A stretch of 64,000 nt of DNA from Proteiniphilum acetatigenes DSM 18083. Lineage in GTDB: Bacteria; Bacteroidota; Bacteroidia; Bacteroidales; Dysgonomonadaceae. How positions within the stretch are numbered: position 1 is the first letter of the stretch; each line of letters starts with the position of its first letter. Positions 1-9,409 of this stretch are shown here, one piece after another. The position numbers and the translations under genes were made by a program. Under the pieces are notes generated by a model, which was not told the origin of the DNA, ran no database searches, and worked only from the letters and a program-made list of their open reading frames with translations. The DNA is taken from NCBI RefSeq assembly GCF_000380985.1, contig NZ_KB905700.1, positions 62,001-126,000 of the forward strand. Reading direction: 5' to 3'.

Positions 1-832
1 CATAGGGAGCGAAACCGGCAATTTCACTTGTTCCGTCCCTGAGGTAAAACATTTTCTCTTTTTTCTCCTGCACCGCGAAGATACCGGTGGGTGTTTCTTG
101 TGCATAGGGCGGTTGATGAACACCAGTGGTAGCATGATTCATACTTAGTATCTGCCAGGTATCGTCATTTTTTTCCAGTGTGGCAATATTCTGATTTGTC
201 ACATCAACAGCTATCACTTTATTGAAACGAACGCTGTCGCGCCACGATATGATGTAACGGTTCGGAACCAGGAATTCACCCTCAAACGAAACCCCTTTTA
301 CCCTCACCATTTCAGTAGTGTCATTGTCCGGCAGTTTTACGATCCATCCGTCCCTTCCGTAACGTACCAATGTGGTATCTCCATCGACGGAATAGAGCGG
401 GGCCGATTGATAGCGCTCCACACCGAACTGGTCCGAAACCCGCCTATACTCGTTTCTTACGAAATCAGCGACTGTAGGGGCCTCTTTATTCATATTCCTG
501 TAATTGCTCAAGATACCCCAGTTGCCTTCTTCGGCTATCGCGTTCTCGATCACAGCGATCTGCTCCTGGATTTTCTCCCACTGAAAATGACGGATAGTGT
601 CTTTATAAGGGTATTCATCGTCAAGCAGGTATTTGTCGTACCGGATATTTTTCTCTAACCGGATATCCTCCCCTGTCAGTTCTTTTTTTATTTCTTCCTG
701 ATCATCGACGAAAGTGCTATCAGGGCTGGAACTAAGTTGATCGTCGCTTGATTGATCGGATTTACAGCCGACTGTGAAAAAAAATAATCCAATGAAAAAG
801 ATAAAAAGAGATAATTTACCTGCTCGTCTCAT
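1..832 (-). CDS. L,D-transpeptidase-like lipoprotein, C-terminus outside window
   Basis: The frame is open from the ATG at 832 to the window edge, giving 277 residues and no stop. The N-terminus has a basic start, a phenylalanine-rich membrane stretch and a lipobox-like TVGC with Cys23, so it is probably an exported lipoprotein. From about residue 195 the sequence resembles the YkuD fold (segment IAVDVTNQNIATLEK, then MNHATTG and ETPTGIF near residue 246). YkuD enzymes cross-link peptidoglycan stem peptides through an active-site Cys in an HGC motif; that motif would lie beyond position 1, so catalytic competence cannot be judged. The roughly 170-residue acidic region between lipobox and domain is unassigned. 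Confidence 0.72.
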   Translation of the reverse strand, partial: MRRAGKLSLFIFFIGLFFFTVGCKSDQSSDDQLSSSPDSTFVDDQEEIKKELTGEDIRLEKNIRYDKYLLDDEYPYKDTIRHFQWEKIQEQIAVIENAIAEEGNWGILSNYRNMNKEAPTVADFVRNEYRRVSDQFGVERYQSAPLYSVDGDTTLVRYGRDGWIVKLPDNDTTEMVRVKGVSFEGEFLVPNRYIISWRDSVRFNKVIAVDVTNQNIATLEKNDDTWQILSMNHATTGVHQPPYAQETPTGIFAVQEKKEKMFYLRDGTSEIAGFAPY

Positions 833-974
833 AGAGGTTTTGGCGTTTATATTTCAGAAAGAGCCCTTTTGTTCTTATTAACCTTAGCTGGCCCCTTTTT
901 TGTAAACTATAACGGTTTTTAAGGAGAGTTGTTCATTCCTGGTAATGGAAAAGAGATGAAACAGGAATAAAAGA

Positions 975-1661
975 TCAATACGGCGTTGTGGCACCGTTTA
1001 CATTCAATAATTCGATCTCTATCTCCCGGGCTTCGGCATATTTTTTCAATAACTCCACCGAATAATTGACCGCTTCCTGTAGGCCTTCCCTGCCGGAATA
1101 ACCGTTGATCAGCATCAGTACACGTGTTGTGCCGGAAGTGATCTTGGTGCGCTCTTCATCACTGGTGGGTGTCCCGATACCACCCGACTTATCGCGGTAA
1201 ACAGGTAACCCTTCAATGTTCAGCAATCCCCGCCCGATTGCTTCGAACTTCTCTCCGGCTTCACCTACCCCCAGTACCAGATCTCCCTGTATCTTTGCAT
1301 CGTCGAATCCTCCGATGGAATAGCCGGTTTTGAGAGAAATCAGGTTAATGAGATCGACCAGTGTATCGATGCGATAGAGTGGTTGCCCTTTCAGTATCCT
1401 GCGGCACAACGCTTCAGAAGAGGGACGATAACGATTGGGGTCTTTTCCCAGTTTTTTATATACTTGCCGTGTAGCATAAATGGCCGGACGCTGATTGATA
1501 TCTTCCATTTTATAGGTAGAGGCGAACCGGTTGTAAAAAGCGTCGATCTCCTGCCATAATCCGTTATTATAAGAGCTGTTCCTTACTTCGCATGCAATGG
1601 CGGCAACATGAAACCCGGGGCAGACTGCCGTGATCTGATCACTGATTGTTATATTCCTCAT
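975..1661 (-). CDS. B3/B4 tRNA-binding-domain protein (PheT-related, stand-alone)
   Basis: A 228-residue cytosolic protein without signal peptide or membrane segments. The central part (about 55-200; features include RPAIYATRQVYKKLGKDP, LINLISLKTGYSIGGFD and LVLGVGEAGE) resembles the B3/B4 domain of the phenylalanyl-tRNA synthetase beta subunit, which also occurs as a free-standing protein. Such proteins are often thought to act in editing or trans-editing, but no function can be fixed from sequence. It is transcribed divergently from the cell-division genes at 2092, separated by about 430 bp, and appears monocistronic. Confidence 0.7.
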   Translation of the reverse strand: MRNITISDQITAVCPGFHVAAIACEVRNSSYNNGLWQEIDAFYNRFASTYKMEDINQRPAIYATRQVYKKLGKDPNRYRPSSEALCRRILKGQPLYRIDTLVDLINLISLKTGYSIGGFDDAKIQGDLVLGVGEAGEKFEAIGRGLLNIEGLPVYRDKSGGIGTPTSDEERTKITSGTTRVLMLINGYSGREGLQEAVNYSVELLKKYAEAREIEIELLNVNGATTPY

Positions 1662-2040
1662 TTTATCCTTCCTATCCCTTTATCTTTTATCGTGCAAACT
1701 ACACTATCCTTAATCTTCTATCCCAACCCCAAAGGTACAAAATCCCGGTCAAAATGCTATAAATCGGATTAATTGAGTGATACAGGTCTATCTCCCGATT
1801 TGACTACGTCGATTTTCAATTCATTCAAGTTTCGTAAGTCGAGTGATTACAACTAAAGGTCTTCGCTTTAGTTATATGGACTATCTAAGGATACATCTGA
1901 GAGTTCAATAATCCATGATTTGATAAATAATATGCCGAAATTCAAAAAACGTCTTGTATTTTGATTCTTGACTCTTGGTTCTGTAAAAATCGTTTGAAAT
2001 AAAAAATAAACTGATCCTATGCAAAATAAGAGACAATTAA
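1662..2040. other. Intergenic region with one perfect hairpin and a word repeat
   Basis: No convincing gene was found. It contains a perfect 8-bp stem-loop (AACTAAAG at 1851-1858 against CTTTAGTT at 1866-1873, 7-nt loop) without a following T-run, so it is not a standard terminator. At about 1962-1981 it carries the phrase TTGATTCTTGACTCTTGGTT, which recurs in variant form near 48790-48812. Confidence 0.5.
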
Positions 2041-2072
2041 TTTGTTAAACTCCATTTCAATGTTTATATTTG
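2041..2072 (+). promoter_or_regulatory. Bacteroides-type promoter for the zapB-like/zapA genes
   Basis: A -33 TTTG (2041-2044), exactly 20 nt, then TATATTTG (2065-2072) matches the Bacteroides primary-sigma consensus TTTG-N19-21-TAnnTTTG. The predicted start of transcription, around 2079, lies after the GTG at 2074 and before the ATG at 2092. This argues for the ATG as the true start of the next gene. Confidence 0.75.
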
Positions 2073-2091
2073 CGTGAGTTTTTGTTTGCAT

Positions 2092-2382
2092 ATGGCTGAA
2101 GAACATAATAAGCTGCTTGTTGATCTGGAGGTACGAATAAAACAGGTGTTGTTTTTATGTGACTCTTTAAAGGAGGAGAATGCCCGGTTAAAGGCTGAAA
2201 TACGGTCCGGGCGAACCCATCTGGACGAGACGGTAAAAGAGTTAGAGCAGTTGAAGGCAAAATATGACAGTTTGAAAATTGCAAGAACTATCACTGCCGC
2301 TTCGGTAGATGTGGACACTGCTAAGGCAAAACTGTCGAAACTGGTGCGAGAAGTAGATAAGTGCATAAATTTGTTGAAATAG
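2092..2382 (+). CDS. ZapB-like coiled-coil cell-division protein
   Basis: A 96-residue, highly charged, almost entirely helical protein with heptad-like Leu/Ile spacing over residues 1-65 (LLVDLEVRIKQVLFLCDSLK...LKAEIRSGR...VKELEQLKAKYDSLK). It has no signal or membrane segment. The gene lies 20 bp before zapA, a pairing seen in Bacteroidales, where such proteins are taken to be ZapB-type partners of ZapA at the FtsZ ring. I chose ATG 2092 over GTG 2074 because of the promoter position. The role is inferred from size, coiled coil and neighbour. Confidence 0.72.
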   Translation: MAEEHNKLLVDLEVRIKQVLFLCDSLKEENARLKAEIRSGRTHLDETVKELEQLKAKYDSLKIARTITAASVDVDTAKAKLSKLVREVDKCINLLK

Positions 2383-2402
2383 TTTTCTGAAAAATTTATG
2401 TG

Positions 2403-2705
2403 ATGGGCGACGAAAAATTTTTATTGACATTAGAGATTGCCGGCAGAAAATATCCACTGAAAATCAAACGGTCGGAGGAGCAGGCATTCCGTGATGCCGC
2501 CAAAAAGATAAATAATAAAATAAACCAATATCGCGTTGTGTATGGAGGTGAGAACTCCAGCATGACAACACAGGATTTTGTGGTGATGACAGCCATTCAG
2601 GCATTGGCAGAAAATTTTTCTCTTGGAAGTAAGAATAATACGAAACCCTTTGAAGATAAGATAGATTCGTTGATAGGCGAGTTGGATAATTATCTGAAGA
2701 AATAA
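2403..2705 (+). CDS. zapA: Cell division protein ZapA
   Basis: A 100-residue protein of ZapA architecture: N-terminal beta-hairpin domain (FLLTLEIAGRKYPLKIKRSE), the helical segment FRDAAKKINNKINQYR, then a long C-terminal helix (TTQDFVVMTAIQALAENF...IDSLIGELDNYLKK) of the kind that forms the tetrameric coiled coil. ZapA bundles FtsZ filaments at the division site. ATG 2403 is used; the GTG directly before it only adds one Met. It follows the ZapB-like gene by 20 bp, probably on one mRNA, and is followed by a terminator-like hairpin before rny. Confidence 0.88.
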   Translation: MGDEKFLLTLEIAGRKYPLKIKRSEEQAFRDAAKKINNKINQYRVVYGGENSSMTTQDFVVMTAIQALAENFSLGSKNNTKPFEDKIDSLIGELDNYLKK

Positions 2706-2743
2706 TATATTCTATTGATATCCAGTAGAATGACAGACGCACC

Positions 2744-2789
2744 ATTTATATGCATCGGCCGAGATGTATGTAATTGAGTGTGTTTTTTT
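2744..2789 (+). terminator. Intrinsic terminator between zapA and rny
   Basis: Arms 2744-2756 and 2763-2774 can pair over about 11 bp (two G-U pairs), enclosing the loop GGCCGA and followed by seven T at 2783-2789. It probably ends the zapB-like/zapA transcript; rny would then need its own promoter downstream or readthrough. Confidence 0.6.
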
Positions 2790-2875
2790 ATTTAGTAAGA
2801 AGTAGAATTAAATCTCTTTCCGGAATCAGGAATTTTTCCGGTGAGTGTATAACAATCAATTTAATAATAGACAAT

Positions 2876-4405
2876 ATGGAAATAGTAATAGGTATTATCG
2901 GATTACTGATCGGAGCTGTTGTGGCCTGGTACGTGACCGGTAAGATGGCCAATTCACGCGCTCAGAATATTTTGAGCGATGCGGAGAAAGATGCCGAAGT
3001 AATAAAGAAGAAGATATTACTCGAAGCAAAGGAAGAGACGCTTCTGATGAAGACAGAAGCGGAGAAGCAGGCGAATGCCCGTACATCCAAGATCCAGATT
3101 ACCGAAAACAGGCTGAAACAGCGTGAGATGACGCTCAATCAGAAGCAGGAGGAACTGAATAAGAGGATGGCCGAGGTTGATGAGGTAAAACAGAATCTGA
3201 CAAATCAACAGGAGTTTCTCGATAAGAAAGGAGCCGAGTTGGAGCGTTTACACAGACAATCGGTGGAAAGACTGGAAACCATTTCCGGGCTTTCCGCAGA
3301 GGAAGCCAAAGAGCGGTTGGTAGAGTCTTTGAAAGAGGAAGCCAAGACCGGGGCACAGTCTTATATCAGCGAGATCATGGAAGAGGCCAAAATGACGGCC
3401 AACAAAGAAGCGAAGCGTATCGTTATCCAGAGCATTCAACGGGTAGCAACCGAGACATCTATTGAAAATGCGATAACGGTATTCCATATCGATTCCGATG
3501 AGGTGAAAGGCCGTATTATCGGACGTGAAGGACGTAATATCCGTGCTTTGGAAGCAGCTACAGGTGTTGAAATTGTGGTGGACGATACCCCTGAAGCCAT
3601 TGTCCTTTCTGGTTTTGATCCCGTCCGCCGTGAGATAGCGCGCCTGTCGCTACACCAGTTGGTAGCCGACGGACGTATTCATCCGGCCCGAATTGAAGAG
3701 GTGGTGTCGAAAGTGAAGAAACAGATTGAAGACGAGATCGTGGAGACCGGCAAACGTACGGTGATTGATCTGGGCGTGCACGGCTTGCATCCTGAACTGG
3801 TACGTATGGTGGGCAAGATGAAATATCGTTCTTCTTACGGCCAAAACCTGTTGCAACACTCCCGTGAGGTGGCCAATCTTTGTGCCATAATGGCTTCGGA
3901 GTTAGGCTTGAATCCCAAGAAAGCAAAACGCGCCGGATTGTTGCATGATATTGGGAAAGTACCCGACGACGAACCCGAATTGCCGCACGCAGTGCTGGGA
4001 ATGAAGCTTGCAGAGAAGTTCAAGGAGAAACCCGATATCTGCAATGCCATCGGTGCTCATCACGACGAGGTGGAGATGACAAGTTTGCTGGCGCCTATCG
4101 TGCAGGTGTGCGACGCTATTTCCGGCGCACGTCCCGGTGCCCGCCGCGAGATTGTAGAGGCTTATATCAAGCGGCTGAACGATCTGGAACAATTGGCGCT
4201 CTCATATCCGGGTGTGGTGAAGACATATGCCATTCAGGCTGGTCGTGAACTGAGGGTGATTGTGGGGGCAGACAAGATCGATGATCAGGATACCGAAAAA
4301 CTATCATCCGAAATCGCACGCAAGATACAAACCGAAATGACTTATCCCGGCCAGGTGAAGATCACAGTAATCCGTGAAACCCGTGCAGTAAGTTACGCGA
4401 AATAA
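2876..4405 (+). CDS. rny: Ribonuclease Y
   Basis: A 509-residue membrane-anchored endoribonuclease that initiates mRNA decay. In order: one N-terminal membrane helix (residues 2-23, [18 protein letters not shown]), a long charged coiled coil (about 28-200), a KH RNA-binding domain with [15 protein letters not shown] from residue 212, and an HD metal-dependent phosphohydrolase domain with His328 (QHSREVA) and His357-Asp358 (LLHDIGK). ATG 2876 places the membrane helix at the extreme N-terminus as in the family; the longer open frame from 2774 overlaps the terminator hairpin and adds no family sequence. Two hairpins follow the stop. Confidence 0.96.
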   Translation: MEIVIGIIGLLIGAVVAWYVTGKMANSRAQNILSDAEKDAEVIKKKILLEAKEETLLMKTEAEKQANARTSKIQITENRLKQREMTLNQKQEELNKRMAEVDEVKQNLTNQQEFLDKKGAELERLHRQSVERLETISGLSAEEAKERLVESLKEEAKTGAQSYISEIMEEAKMTANKEAKRIVIQSIQRVATETSIENAITVFHIDSDEVKGRIIGREGRNIRALEAATGVEIVVDDTPEAIVLSGFDPVRREIARLSLHQLVADGRIHPARIEEVVSKVKKQIEDEIVETGKRTVIDLGVHGLHPELVRMVGKMKYRSSYGQNLLQHSREVANLCAIMASELGLNPKKAKRAGLLHDIGKVPDDEPELPHAVLGMKLAEKFKEKPDICNAIGAHHDEVEMTSLLAPIVQVCDAISGARPGARREIVEAYIKRLNDLEQLALSYPGVVKTYAIQAGRELRVIVGADKIDDQDTEKLSSEIARKIQTEMTYPGQVKITVIRETRAVSYAK

Positions 4406-4453
4406 CGGGGGAGTGACTCCCGGTTATAGAACGACCATAATTAGAAATTGAGA

Positions 4454-4473
4454 GTTTGGGTTTGTTCCCAAAC
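4454..4473. other. Perfect hairpin downstream of rny
   Basis: GTTTGGG (4454-4460) and CCCAAAC (4467-4473) form a perfect 7-bp stem with a 6-nt loop. There is no T-run directly behind it, so it may protect the rny mRNA 3' end rather than terminate transcription. Confidence 0.5.
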
Positions 4474-4485
4474 GAAATAAATAAG

Positions 4486-4524
4486 AAAAGGGTGGATCAC
4501 AAATAAAAGTGTTTCACCCTTTTT
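4486..4524. terminator. Bidirectional terminator between rny and the GH57 gene
   Basis: AAAAGGGTG (4486-4494) pairs with CACCCTTTTT (4515-4524). A-run and T-run flank the two sides, so it can act for the rny transcript on plus and for the converging glucan operon on minus. Confidence 0.72.
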
Positions 4525-4547
4525 ATAGTATTGAAAATTTGTAATAT

Positions 4548-5885
4548 TTACTTCTCTGCTTTTTGTACTTTTGGGTTCTTTTCCACTAATAGTTCCTCGT
4601 TGGTTCCGATCACCTTTTTCAATTCCGACTGAAGACGTTTGATCTCCATTTCCTGATTATGGATGGTGGTAAGAAGTGCGTTCAACTCTTCGTTATCCAC
4701 CGTATCGGGATACTGTGCCTTTACACGGCCAATGAAGTCGCTCAGCACATTCATATAATTGTTGAAAGCGTCATAAGGCGACATATAGGGGCTAAACTGG
4801 CTTTGTCCGCTTCCGAAATGTTTGGTAGACATATAATGGAAATGGTCGCTGGTCTGCAGATAGATCCAATCCTGTTTGAGCCGGCGGTCGGTACACAAAC
4901 GAACCCTTTCACCTACTTCATACAATGATTGCAGTGCGCTCTTTTGGAGTTTATTGCCTACCCATGCACTCAGGTCACGCTCCTCATCCGTCCAGGAGAT
5001 AGGATTGGGCACGTTCATGATCCCAATAGGTTCATGGGAGTCTAATGCCTCGCCGGGTGTGGAGAATCCGATCCCGTTCTCAAAAGCAAAGCGGGGCATT
5101 GCTTTAAAGAATTCGAAAATACCGGTGTATGATGGTTGGAGGTTGCCGAGTGTTTCATAGTTCATAAAGAGGTTAACCACCTCTTCTTCGGCAGGAGTAC
5201 CGGCTATCCATGAGATAAACTTCTCTGCCGTCAGCGGATACTCATTCCAGCTATAATTCGAAAAACGATAGGCTATGTCATCGCTGAAACGACTGTTTTT
5301 GAGCAACAATTTCAGTTTTGGTTGTGTGGCTGCCTGATAGACATAATTAGGACTCTTCCATCCCAATATATGTTTGGCACCTTCGGTGATCATTTTCGAA
5401 TATCCCATATCATATACCATCTCAGCAATCTCATCGGAGTAGATCAGTTCCGTATTACGGAGAACGGTCGGCTTCTGTTCAAAAAGCATCTCCATCCTAT
5501 CGGAATGATGTTTTACCTGATTGCGGAACTCTTCAGGGTCGTAAAGGCTGGCCAGTGAATGGGCATAGGTTTCCGTCAGAAATTCTACACTTCCGGTTTT
5601 GGCCAGTTCGCGAAAACCGTCTATCACCTCCGGTGCATAAATTTCGAGTTGTTCTAAGGCTACACCCGAGATAGAAAAAGCCACTTTGAATTTTCCCTTA
5701 TATTGATTGACCAGATCGAGCAACATGCGGTTGGCAGGGACGTACGATCGGGTAGCAATCTGTTGCAGTATATCTTCGTTGGCATAGTCATCGAAATAGT
5801 AATGATCCCTGCCGATATTGAAAAAGCGGTATCTCTTTAACCGGAATGGTTGATGGAGCTGGAAATAAATGCAAATTGTCTTCAT
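4548..5885 (-). CDS. GH57 family alpha-glucan hydrolase or transferase
   Basis: A 445-residue protein without signal peptide, so cytoplasmic. It matches glycoside hydrolase family 57: an N-terminal HQP motif (YFQLHQPFRL, His11-Gln12-Pro13), the segment VEFLTETYAHSLASLY, and YSDEIAEMVYDMGYSKM, expected of the family's barrel. The last 45 residues are a charged helix. GH57 enzymes act on alpha-1,4 or alpha-1,6 glucans (amylase, glucanotransferase or branching enzyme). It is the last gene of a three-gene minus-strand block with a GT4 transferase and a debranching enzyme, so a glycogen role is likely; the exact specificity is not readable. Confidence 0.88.
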   Translation of the reverse strand: MKTICIYFQLHQPFRLKRYRFFNIGRDHYYFDDYANEDILQQIATRSYVPANRMLLDLVNQYKGKFKVAFSISGVALEQLEIYAPEVIDGFRELAKTGSVEFLTETYAHSLASLYDPEEFRNQVKHHSDRMEMLFEQKPTVLRNTELIYSDEIAEMVYDMGYSKMITEGAKHILGWKSPNYVYQAATQPKLKLLLKNSRFSDDIAYRFSNYSWNEYPLTAEKFISWIAGTPAEEEVVNLFMNYETLGNLQPSYTGIFEFFKAMPRFAFENGIGFSTPGEALDSHEPIGIMNVPNPISWTDEERDLSAWVGNKLQKSALQSLYEVGERVRLCTDRRLKQDWIYLQTSDHFHYMSTKHFGSGQSQFSPYMSPYDAFNNYMNVLSDFIGRVKAQYPDTVDNEELNALLTTIHNQEMEIKRLQSELKKVIGTNEELLVEKNPKVQKAEK

Positions 5886-5907
5886 ATTTCTTGTTTGTTT
5901 CTTGATT

Positions 5908-7164
5908 TTACATAAGGCTGTCGTAAATCCGGCGGACTTTTAATCCGGCATCTTCCCATTTTATATTGTCTACTTCTATCTTTCCTTCTACTTTCAGGTG
6001 CTCTGCCATTGCAGGGTAGGTACATATTGAGTAGATTGCATCAGCCATCGCATCCACGTCCCAATAATCGGTCTTGATGACATTATTAAGGATTTCTGAA
6101 CAACCAGACTGGTAAGAGATAATACTGGGTACACCGCATTGCATTGCCTCGAGAGGCGATATCCCAAAGGGTTCCGATACGGAAGGCATTACATAAACAT
6201 CGCTCGACTTCAGCATTTCATATACCTGTTTACCACGAAGGAAGCCGGTAAAATGAAATTTATGTGCGATACCACGGTCGGCCACCAGACGGATCATCTG
6301 ATCCATCATATCACCGCTGCCCGCCATCACAAAACGGATATGATCGGTCTTTTTAATTACCTGTGTAGCGGCGTCTACGAAGAATTCGGGTCCTTTCTGC
6401 ATGGTGATGCGTCCTAAAAAGGTAACCACTTTCTCTGAAACACCGGAAATTCGTTCAATAGCTTCTATTTCAGGACTAAGCGGTTCTACGGCATTATGAA
6501 CAGTGGTTACTTTCCAGTGAGGCTGATGATAGTTTTCAATGACTGTACGCCGCGTCAGATCGCTCACACAGATAATGTGATTGCAGTTATCCATTCCGTC
6601 TTTTTCAATTCCATACACCATCGGATTGGGCTTGCCCCTGCTGCGATCGAATTCAGTGGCGTGTACATGAATCACCAATGGTTTACCGGTAACACTTTTT
6701 GCATGGAGTCCCGCAGGGTAGGTGAGCCAGTCATGCGAATGGATGATATCAAAATCATAGGTACGGGCAATCACTCCTGCCACGATAGAATAGTTATTGG
6801 TTTCTTCCAGGATATTGTTCGGATACCTGCCTGAGAATTCGATGCATCCCAGGTCGTTTGTATGCATATAGTTGAAATCGGCGTAAATATTGTCCCGCAA
6901 CCGGTAGTATTCCTGGGGATCCATGAATTTTTCCAGTCGTGGTTTTACTGTTTCCCATGGTACATCCCGCCAGACAATAGGGGTGTTGTTGGCTCCTATA
7001 ATCTTCATAAAACTCTGGTCCTCATCACCCCAGGGCTTGGGAATCACGAAAATGGTCTCCAGATCTTCCTGCTTTGCCATCCCCCGTGTGAGTCCGTAAC
7101 TTGCCGTACCTAATCCCCCAAGTATATGTGGCGGGAATTCCCAGCCAAACATTAATGCTTTCAT
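5908..7164 (-). CDS. GT4-type glycosyltransferase, probable glycogen synthase role
   Basis: A 418-residue GT-B glycosyltransferase. It has a glycine-rich N-terminal loop (HILGGLGTASYGLTRG, GGLG at 16-19), IHSHDWLTYPAG in the first domain, then the nucleotide-sugar domain with FLGRITMQKGPEFFVDA and the E-x7-E region SEPFGISPLEAM near residues 329-337. It has no membrane segment. The gene lies 22 bp upstream of the GH57 gene and downstream of the debranching enzyme, the usual Bacteroidales glycogen arrangement, so elongation of alpha-1,4-glucan from a nucleotide sugar is the likely reaction. A separate polysaccharide role cannot be excluded. Confidence 0.86.
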   Translation of the reverse strand: MKALMFGWEFPPHILGGLGTASYGLTRGMAKQEDLETIFVIPKPWGDEDQSFMKIIGANNTPIVWRDVPWETVKPRLEKFMDPQEYYRLRDNIYADFNYMHTNDLGCIEFSGRYPNNILEETNNYSIVAGVIARTYDFDIIHSHDWLTYPAGLHAKSVTGKPLVIHVHATEFDRSRGKPNPMVYGIEKDGMDNCNHIICVSDLTRRTVIENYHQPHWKVTTVHNAVEPLSPEIEAIERISGVSEKVVTFLGRITMQKGPEFFVDAATQVIKKTDHIRFVMAGSGDMMDQMIRLVADRGIAHKFHFTGFLRGKQVYEMLKSSDVYVMPSVSEPFGISPLEAMQCGVPSIISYQSGCSEILNNVIKTDYWDVDAMADAIYSICTYPAMAEHLKVEGKIEVDNIKWEDAGLKVRRIYDSLM

Positions 7165-7272
7165 ATATTTATTTTAAATTCAAAATTCAAAATTCAAGAT
7201 TTTGAACTTCTCGATCTCTATCAATCTCTATCAATCTCATTGGCATATTATTCTTATTGGCACATTAAAAAC
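7165..7272. repeat. Short word repeats between debranching enzyme and glycosyltransferase genes
   Basis: Contains ATTCAAA-type repeats (about 7178-7196) and two copies of TCTCTATCAA (about 7212-7235). These belong to the low-complexity intergenic words found at several places in this window. Confidence 0.6.
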
Positions 7273-9234
7273 CTATCTCCCGTTTTCCAATTCAGTACTA
7301 TACCTACTGATAATCCGTTGTGCCCTCAGCAACTCACCTACACTCATGGCAAAGGAATATCCTCCATGGGCAATGAATGGTGGGTGTGAATCATAGAATT
7401 CCGAGATACTACCGATACAGTCGTTCTGCATCTGCCCCTCCATTTCTACCATGATCCTGTCTGCCAGAGATAATCCACTCATATGGAACAGGTTTAAATA
7501 AGCTTCAATATAGTGGGCGAATAACCATGGGAAAGACATCCCGTTGAAATAGGCGAATTTTTTTTCATTCTCCGTTCCTGTGTAATGGGGACGGAATTTA
7601 TCACTTTTCGGGGTAAGCGATCGTATACCACAGGCGGCCAGCAGTTCTTTGGTGATAAAATCGATCACTGATTTCTTTTGTCCTCTTTCCAGAGGCGAAT
7701 AAGGGAGTGATACGGCAAAGAGCATGTTGGGGCGTACATCCGGATCTTTATAGTTTCCGTCGACATAATCATAAAGATAGCCGGCAGGATTGAGGAAGAG
7801 TTCTTTAAAAGAATTACCCGCTAAGCGTGCACGTTCTTCAAAATCAGATGCCACTTTATCTTTATTTTTTGTCCGGGCTATTTCTTCTGAGAATTTCAAC
7901 GCATTGTACCAGAGTGCGTTAAATTCTACCAGATAGCCTGATCTGGGTACGGCCGGTTTGCCGTCGATGGAGGCATTCATCCAACTGACAGATACATCAC
8001 GGCCGTAGGTGGAAAGTAATTCGGTCTCTTGATCCAGAACCAGATTGGGATGCTTACCTGTGGTTATATAATCAATGATTTCATTTATGAAATCACTGTA
8101 TTTCTCCAGGAAAATATCCTTCTTCTCTTTCCAGAACTGCTGAAGCGCCCATATCACCCATAGTAATACGTCGGGATCGTCTATCTGCTTCAGATAGCTT
8201 TTCGATGGCTTGTCCTTCATAAAATCCCGCAAGTGAGGAATGGCTGTATCCATCATCAGTTCAAAATCCTGCGGTTTATCTACCGAAAGTGTACAACCGG
8301 GAAGAGCAATGAACTGGTCACGGGCACGCACTTTGAACCAGGGATATCCCGCCAGAAGGTAATATTCATCCTTTTGAGGGATATAATAAAACTGATGGCT
8401 TGAGTTCTTGAGGCAGTTATAGAAGTTGGAGCGTGGAGTTCGCTTATGTGTTTCATAATCAAACTCTTTTGCCAGGGTAGAGGTGTCTACCATAATATCT
8501 CCGGTAGAGAAGATAATCTCTTCACCTTTAGTGATAGACATTTCGAAGTAGCCCGGTACATAAAGGTCTTCCTGGAATGTGTCACCGCTTTGTAGATCTT
8601 GCAGATACTCAATGTCGCGATACCAGTCGGGATGATAGACAAATTCCGGTTTTTTATTGAACTGCATGAACAGTTCGGGGTAACCGAAATACATACAGGT
8701 ACTGATACCGTTTTCTACTTCGCGGTAGGATTTGTCTACCTGATCGTTTTCCCGTGTGAGTTGGGATATCTTTCTAAAAGCCAGGAAAGGTTTAAAACGG
8801 ATGGTAGTAGGGGAATGGGCGTCTAAAAGCGTATAGCGGATCATCAATCGGTTCTCTTTCGAGGAGAACATGATTTCCTTCGAAAGGATTACCCCTCCCA
8901 CACGGTAGATAGTTTTGGGTACGCTGTCGCAGTTGAACTCCCGGATATATTTGTGTCCCTTCGGGTTGTAATTGTCGCCGGCATAGCGGTGAATCCCGAG
9001 GTTAAATTCTGCCCCGTGCTGTATTACCGTTTCATCAAAAGAGGAGAGGATGAGATGATTCTCATCGTCAAGGTAAGGTACGGGCATTACAAGAAGCCCC
9101 TGGTATTTGGTTGTATTGCAGCCGGATATGGATGTATTCTGATAAGCTCCCCTTCGGTTTGTTCTCAAAACATTTCGGTATAGAGAATACTCCAGGTTAA
9201 TCATCAGGTCTTTGTCAAATTTCAAGTAACTCAT
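7273..9234 (-). CDS. Glycogen debranching enzyme (amylo-alpha-1,6-glucosidase type)
   Basis: A 653-residue protein with the two-part layout of bacterial glycogen debranching enzymes: an N-terminal beta-sandwich (NRRGAYQNTSISGCNTTKYQ at about 27-46, then SSFDETV) and a C-terminal (alpha/alpha)6 catalytic domain (LWVIWALQQFWKEK, SVSWMNASIDGKP, LVEFNALWYNAL, YFNGMSFPWLFAHYIEAYL). It removes alpha-1,6 branches from glycogen. I chose ATG 9234 (MSYLKFDKD) instead of the in-frame ATG at 9264 because family similarity begins there. It is the first gene of the three-gene glucan block and is divergent from the rhomboid gene. Confidence 0.9.
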   Translation of the reverse strand: MSYLKFDKDLMINLEYSLYRNVLRTNRRGAYQNTSISGCNTTKYQGLLVMPVPYLDDENHLILSSFDETVIQHGAEFNLGIHRYAGDNYNPKGHKYIREFNCDSVPKTIYRVGGVILSKEIMFSSKENRLMIRYTLLDAHSPTTIRFKPFLAFRKISQLTRENDQVDKSYREVENGISTCMYFGYPELFMQFNKKPEFVYHPDWYRDIEYLQDLQSGDTFQEDLYVPGYFEMSITKGEEIIFSTGDIMVDTSTLAKEFDYETHKRTPRSNFYNCLKNSSHQFYYIPQKDEYYLLAGYPWFKVRARDQFIALPGCTLSVDKPQDFELMMDTAIPHLRDFMKDKPSKSYLKQIDDPDVLLWVIWALQQFWKEKKDIFLEKYSDFINEIIDYITTGKHPNLVLDQETELLSTYGRDVSVSWMNASIDGKPAVPRSGYLVEFNALWYNALKFSEEIARTKNKDKVASDFEERARLAGNSFKELFLNPAGYLYDYVDGNYKDPDVRPNMLFAVSLPYSPLERGQKKSVIDFITKELLAACGIRSLTPKSDKFRPHYTGTENEKKFAYFNGMSFPWLFAHYIEAYLNLFHMSGLSLADRIMVEMEGQMQNDCIGSISEFYDSHPPFIAHGGYSFAMSVGELLRAQRIISRYSTELENGR

Positions 9235-9365
9235 CGTTGTATAATTTAGGGTAATATGTGCCACTTAATTCCTGCGAAAGATAATAAAATGAAATCTAAT
9301 CTACAAGCAAAGAATAAATAATTTTCGGTTTTCTACACTTGTGCGGGGGAGAAAAAAATAGTTTG

Positions 9366-9373
9366 TATATTTG
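9366..9373 (+). promoter_or_regulatory. -7 promoter element upstream of the rhomboid gene
   Basis: TATATTTG matches the Bacteroides -7 box TAnnTTTG, 36 nt before the ATG at 9410. No well-spaced -33 TTTG was found (nearest CTTG is 24 nt upstream), so the assignment is tentative. Confidence 0.45.
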
Positions 9374-9409
9374 TAAAAAACAGATGAAAAAGAGGGTATA
9401 TTCCAGAAA

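Noticed and set aside
407-658. 83-codon plus-strand open frame
   Set aside because: It lies antisense inside the L,D-transpeptidase-like gene and has no recognisable features.
2706-2875. Possible 6S-type RNA between zapA and rny
   Set aside because: zapA is followed by 6S RNA in Gammaproteobacteria, but here the gap holds only a terminator and a short hairpin and is too small for a full 6S RNA.
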